Source of the DNA: Neelides folsomi
Lineage: Eukaryota; Arthropoda; Collembola; Neelipleona; Neelidae
DNA: 37,202 nucleotides
Assembly: GCA_034687125.1 (NCBI GenBank)
Contig: JAQGBZ010000513.1
Span: forward strand, 1-37,202
Reading direction: 5' to 3'
Both the position numbers and the translations under genes were made by a program. The notes beneath the pieces are model-generated. The model was not told the DNA's origin, did no database searches, and saw only the letters and a list, made by a program, of their open reading frames with translations. Of this stretch, positions 35,775 through 37,202 are shown piece after piece. Positions within the stretch are counted from its first letter, which is position 1; each line of letters opens with the position of its first letter.

Positions 35775-36398
35775 TTTATTTTGAATAACAATGAGTAATA
35801 AAATATTTTAAAATCTTAATTTCTAATTTCAATCTTTTTATTTTCAGGTGAGTAGTTATAGGAAATTTATCTCTAATTTCTTCAATTTATTCTCATGAGT
35901 TATTGAATATAATATTAAATATGTATTTTATATAATATTAATAAATAATGCATGGTGTGTAATTATAATCACTCTACAACTCTACCTATGGCATGTATAT
36001 ATGTAATATAGCTAATCTCATTTAAAAAAAGTTTTTTATAGTTAAGAGTCTCGAAGTCAAATCGATTAATGATTTTAAAAGATAATATGTAATTTATGAT
36101 AAAAAATGTTAGTTTCAAATTAACTTTATTATTCGCTACTCTTTTATATTGTTCAAATATCAAATTGAATATAGACATATTTAATATACAAATATTATAA
36201 ATTAATTTTATGTATTGTAAATATATTTTATGCTATAATCTTATAATATAATGGTATGTAATTTAAAAACCAATTCTATCAATTAAACAAAATAACTCAA
36301 ATACATAAATGACCCATTATTTAATTAAAATGACATATTTATACAAATATGTAATAAATAATCCATATTATCGACATTTTTTATAAACAAATTGGCTA

Positions 36399-37011
36399 TC
36401 AACGACAATAATAGTTGTCTGGGAATAAAATAGCTACAAGTAGAAGGCCCTTTGCACACTTAAGTCCTTTGCAACTGAAATGAGAAATGAGATTATTGTA
36501 ACAATATTTTTAACCTTTATTTATATTTAATGTTAATAATATTTATTTGTACCATGGGGCATGGAGAACTGGACAAGTATCATTTGAATTATCTGGGGTG
36601 CAAGACTGGGCGCGTTTTGAACACTAAAATTAATGATTATATTAAAAATATACTTTTATATGTAAATGTTTAGAATTAATGAGATATATTTTCCCAGTTA
36701 CAATGATTTTGGTACTTTTCTATAAAATGACTTACAGTTGCACATTTTGTCGTTGGTGGATTCGTAGTTGTTGAAGTTTTAGGCGTTGTTGTTGTTGTTG
36801 GCGTAGTTGTTGTTGAAGTTGTGGAAGTTGTTGTAGATGTTGTTGGAGTCGTCGTTGTTGGCGTCGTCGCTGAATTGGCCTCGGTTGATGCCGGTAGTAT
36901 TGTAACGTTTAGAGCTGGAACCGTTGCTGTAACTTTAGCTGTGATTTCGATTCCTTGAGAATTTCCTGAGGCGGCCAAACCGACAAAGATTAATATGATC
37001 AATCCTTTCAT
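36399..37011 (-). CDS. Secreted Thr-rich (mucin-like) protein with cystine-knot-like C-terminus
   Basis: Exons 36736-37011, 36553-36623 and 36399-36474, phases consistent; 140 aa. The N-terminus MKGLIILIFVGLAASGNSQG is a signal peptide. Residues about 48-88 are almost all Thr with some Ser and Pro, a typical O-glycosylation track. The first exon ends in KCAT. The two short exons supply the remaining cysteines, with order C-x2-C-x6-C-x8-C-x6-CC-x4-C-x16-C and a CC-x-GL-x-C core, which resembles inhibitor-cystine-knot frameworks. If the donor at 36552 is not used, the second exon reads on to a nearby stop and the CC core is lost. Such knots occur in arthropod antimicrobial, signalling, enzyme-inhibitor and venom peptides; nothing here says which. 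A mucin-linked secreted peptide at a surface or gut lining is a reasonable inference. Confidence 0.75.
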
Positions 37012-37104
37012 TTTGTTAGTTTATATTTCTTAGTTCTTTAAAAAGTTCAATTAAAAAGCTTTTGAATGAAATTAATTCGTTTAGAAATGACAAAATTTCC
37101 CGGC

Positions 37105-37112
37105 TTTTATAT
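37105..37112 (-). promoter_or_regulatory. TATA box, Thr-rich secreted gene
   Basis: TATAAAAG on the coding strand (CATATAAAAGCC context), about 95 nt before the start codon. It predicts transcription from near 37075-37080 and a leader of about 65-70 nt. This is the clearest core promoter in the window. Confidence 0.6.
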
Positions 37113-37202
37113 GAAATCCATAAGGATGTGGTTAATATAATTGTTGATTTATTTGTTGATTTAACATACTTAAGAACTGAAATAATATTTTTAAATATTT
37201 CA

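Larger units (their letters stand above)
35006..36398. other. Intergenic upstream of the ITIH-like gene
   Basis: AT-rich and without a convincing gene. It holds a TATA-like TATATAAA (coding strand, 35248-35255) that could serve the ITIH-like gene, and an isolated coding-like patch at 35630-35774. The remainder, 35780-36398, shows nothing I can assign. Confidence 0.4.

Overview
The window is eukaryotic nuclear DNA, very AT-rich, with spliced genes (introns mostly 50-200 bp, a few of 0.9-2.2 kb), standard GT..AG splice sites and a Tc1-like DNA transposon. The gene set points to an arthropod: a DLG5-type MAGUK, an extended synaptotagmin, an ITIH-like VIT/VWA protein ending in a CLIP-like cysteine domain, Thr-rich mucin-like and Gly-rich secreted proteins. 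I cannot name the species. I rebuilt exons by hand, requiring matching phase at every junction. All multi-exon models listed as CDS are phase-consistent from start to stop, except the ARF-like one, which may continue beyond the left edge.

Layout. 48-498 (-): divergent ARF-like GTPase fragment. 499-4400: gene-poor and repeat-rich, with a 22-bp inverted repeat, a degraded coiled-coil pseudogene (+), a 1.3-kb Tc1/mariner-type element with ~210-225 bp terminal inverted repeats and a dead, internally deleted transposase, and a GT-rich minisatellite. 4558-10860 (-): extended synaptotagmin (E-Syt), with an untranslated first exon ending at 13046. 14417-14689 (+): mitochondrial ribosomal protein S21, divergently arranged with E-Syt. 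16279-25323 (-): DLG5-like scaffold in 18 coding exons, starting with a 10-nt coding exon. 26522-28772 (-): secreted Gly/Pro-rich, Lys-Asp-Cys-repeat protein. 29511-30259 (-): 142-aa Met/Gln/Pro-rich orphan. 31253-35005 (-): ITIH-like secreted protein with a C-terminal CLIP-like module. 36399-37011 (-): Thr-rich secreted protein whose last two exons add a cystine-knot-like tail.

All the intact genes except MRPS21 lie on the minus strand. E-Syt (ER-plasma membrane lipid transfer) and DLG5 (junction/polarity scaffold) are conserved housekeeping-type genes. The last 11 kb is a run of three secreted-protein genes (Gly-rich, ITIH-CLIP, Thr-rich/cystine-knot-like) around one small orphan, which looks like an extracellular-matrix, haemolymph or cuticle neighbourhood; that link is inference.

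Most worth following: (1) a mutually exclusive exon set inside the E-Syt C2A domain, where one exon (8502-8590) and an exon pair (7952-8009 plus 7722-7758) encode alternative versions of the same calcium-loop segment with identical flanking phases; (2) the ITIH plus CLIP architecture; (3) the Thr-rich protein with a CC-containing cysteine framework visible only after splicing; (4) an ARF paralogue whose G3 switch-II box is deleted and rewritten.
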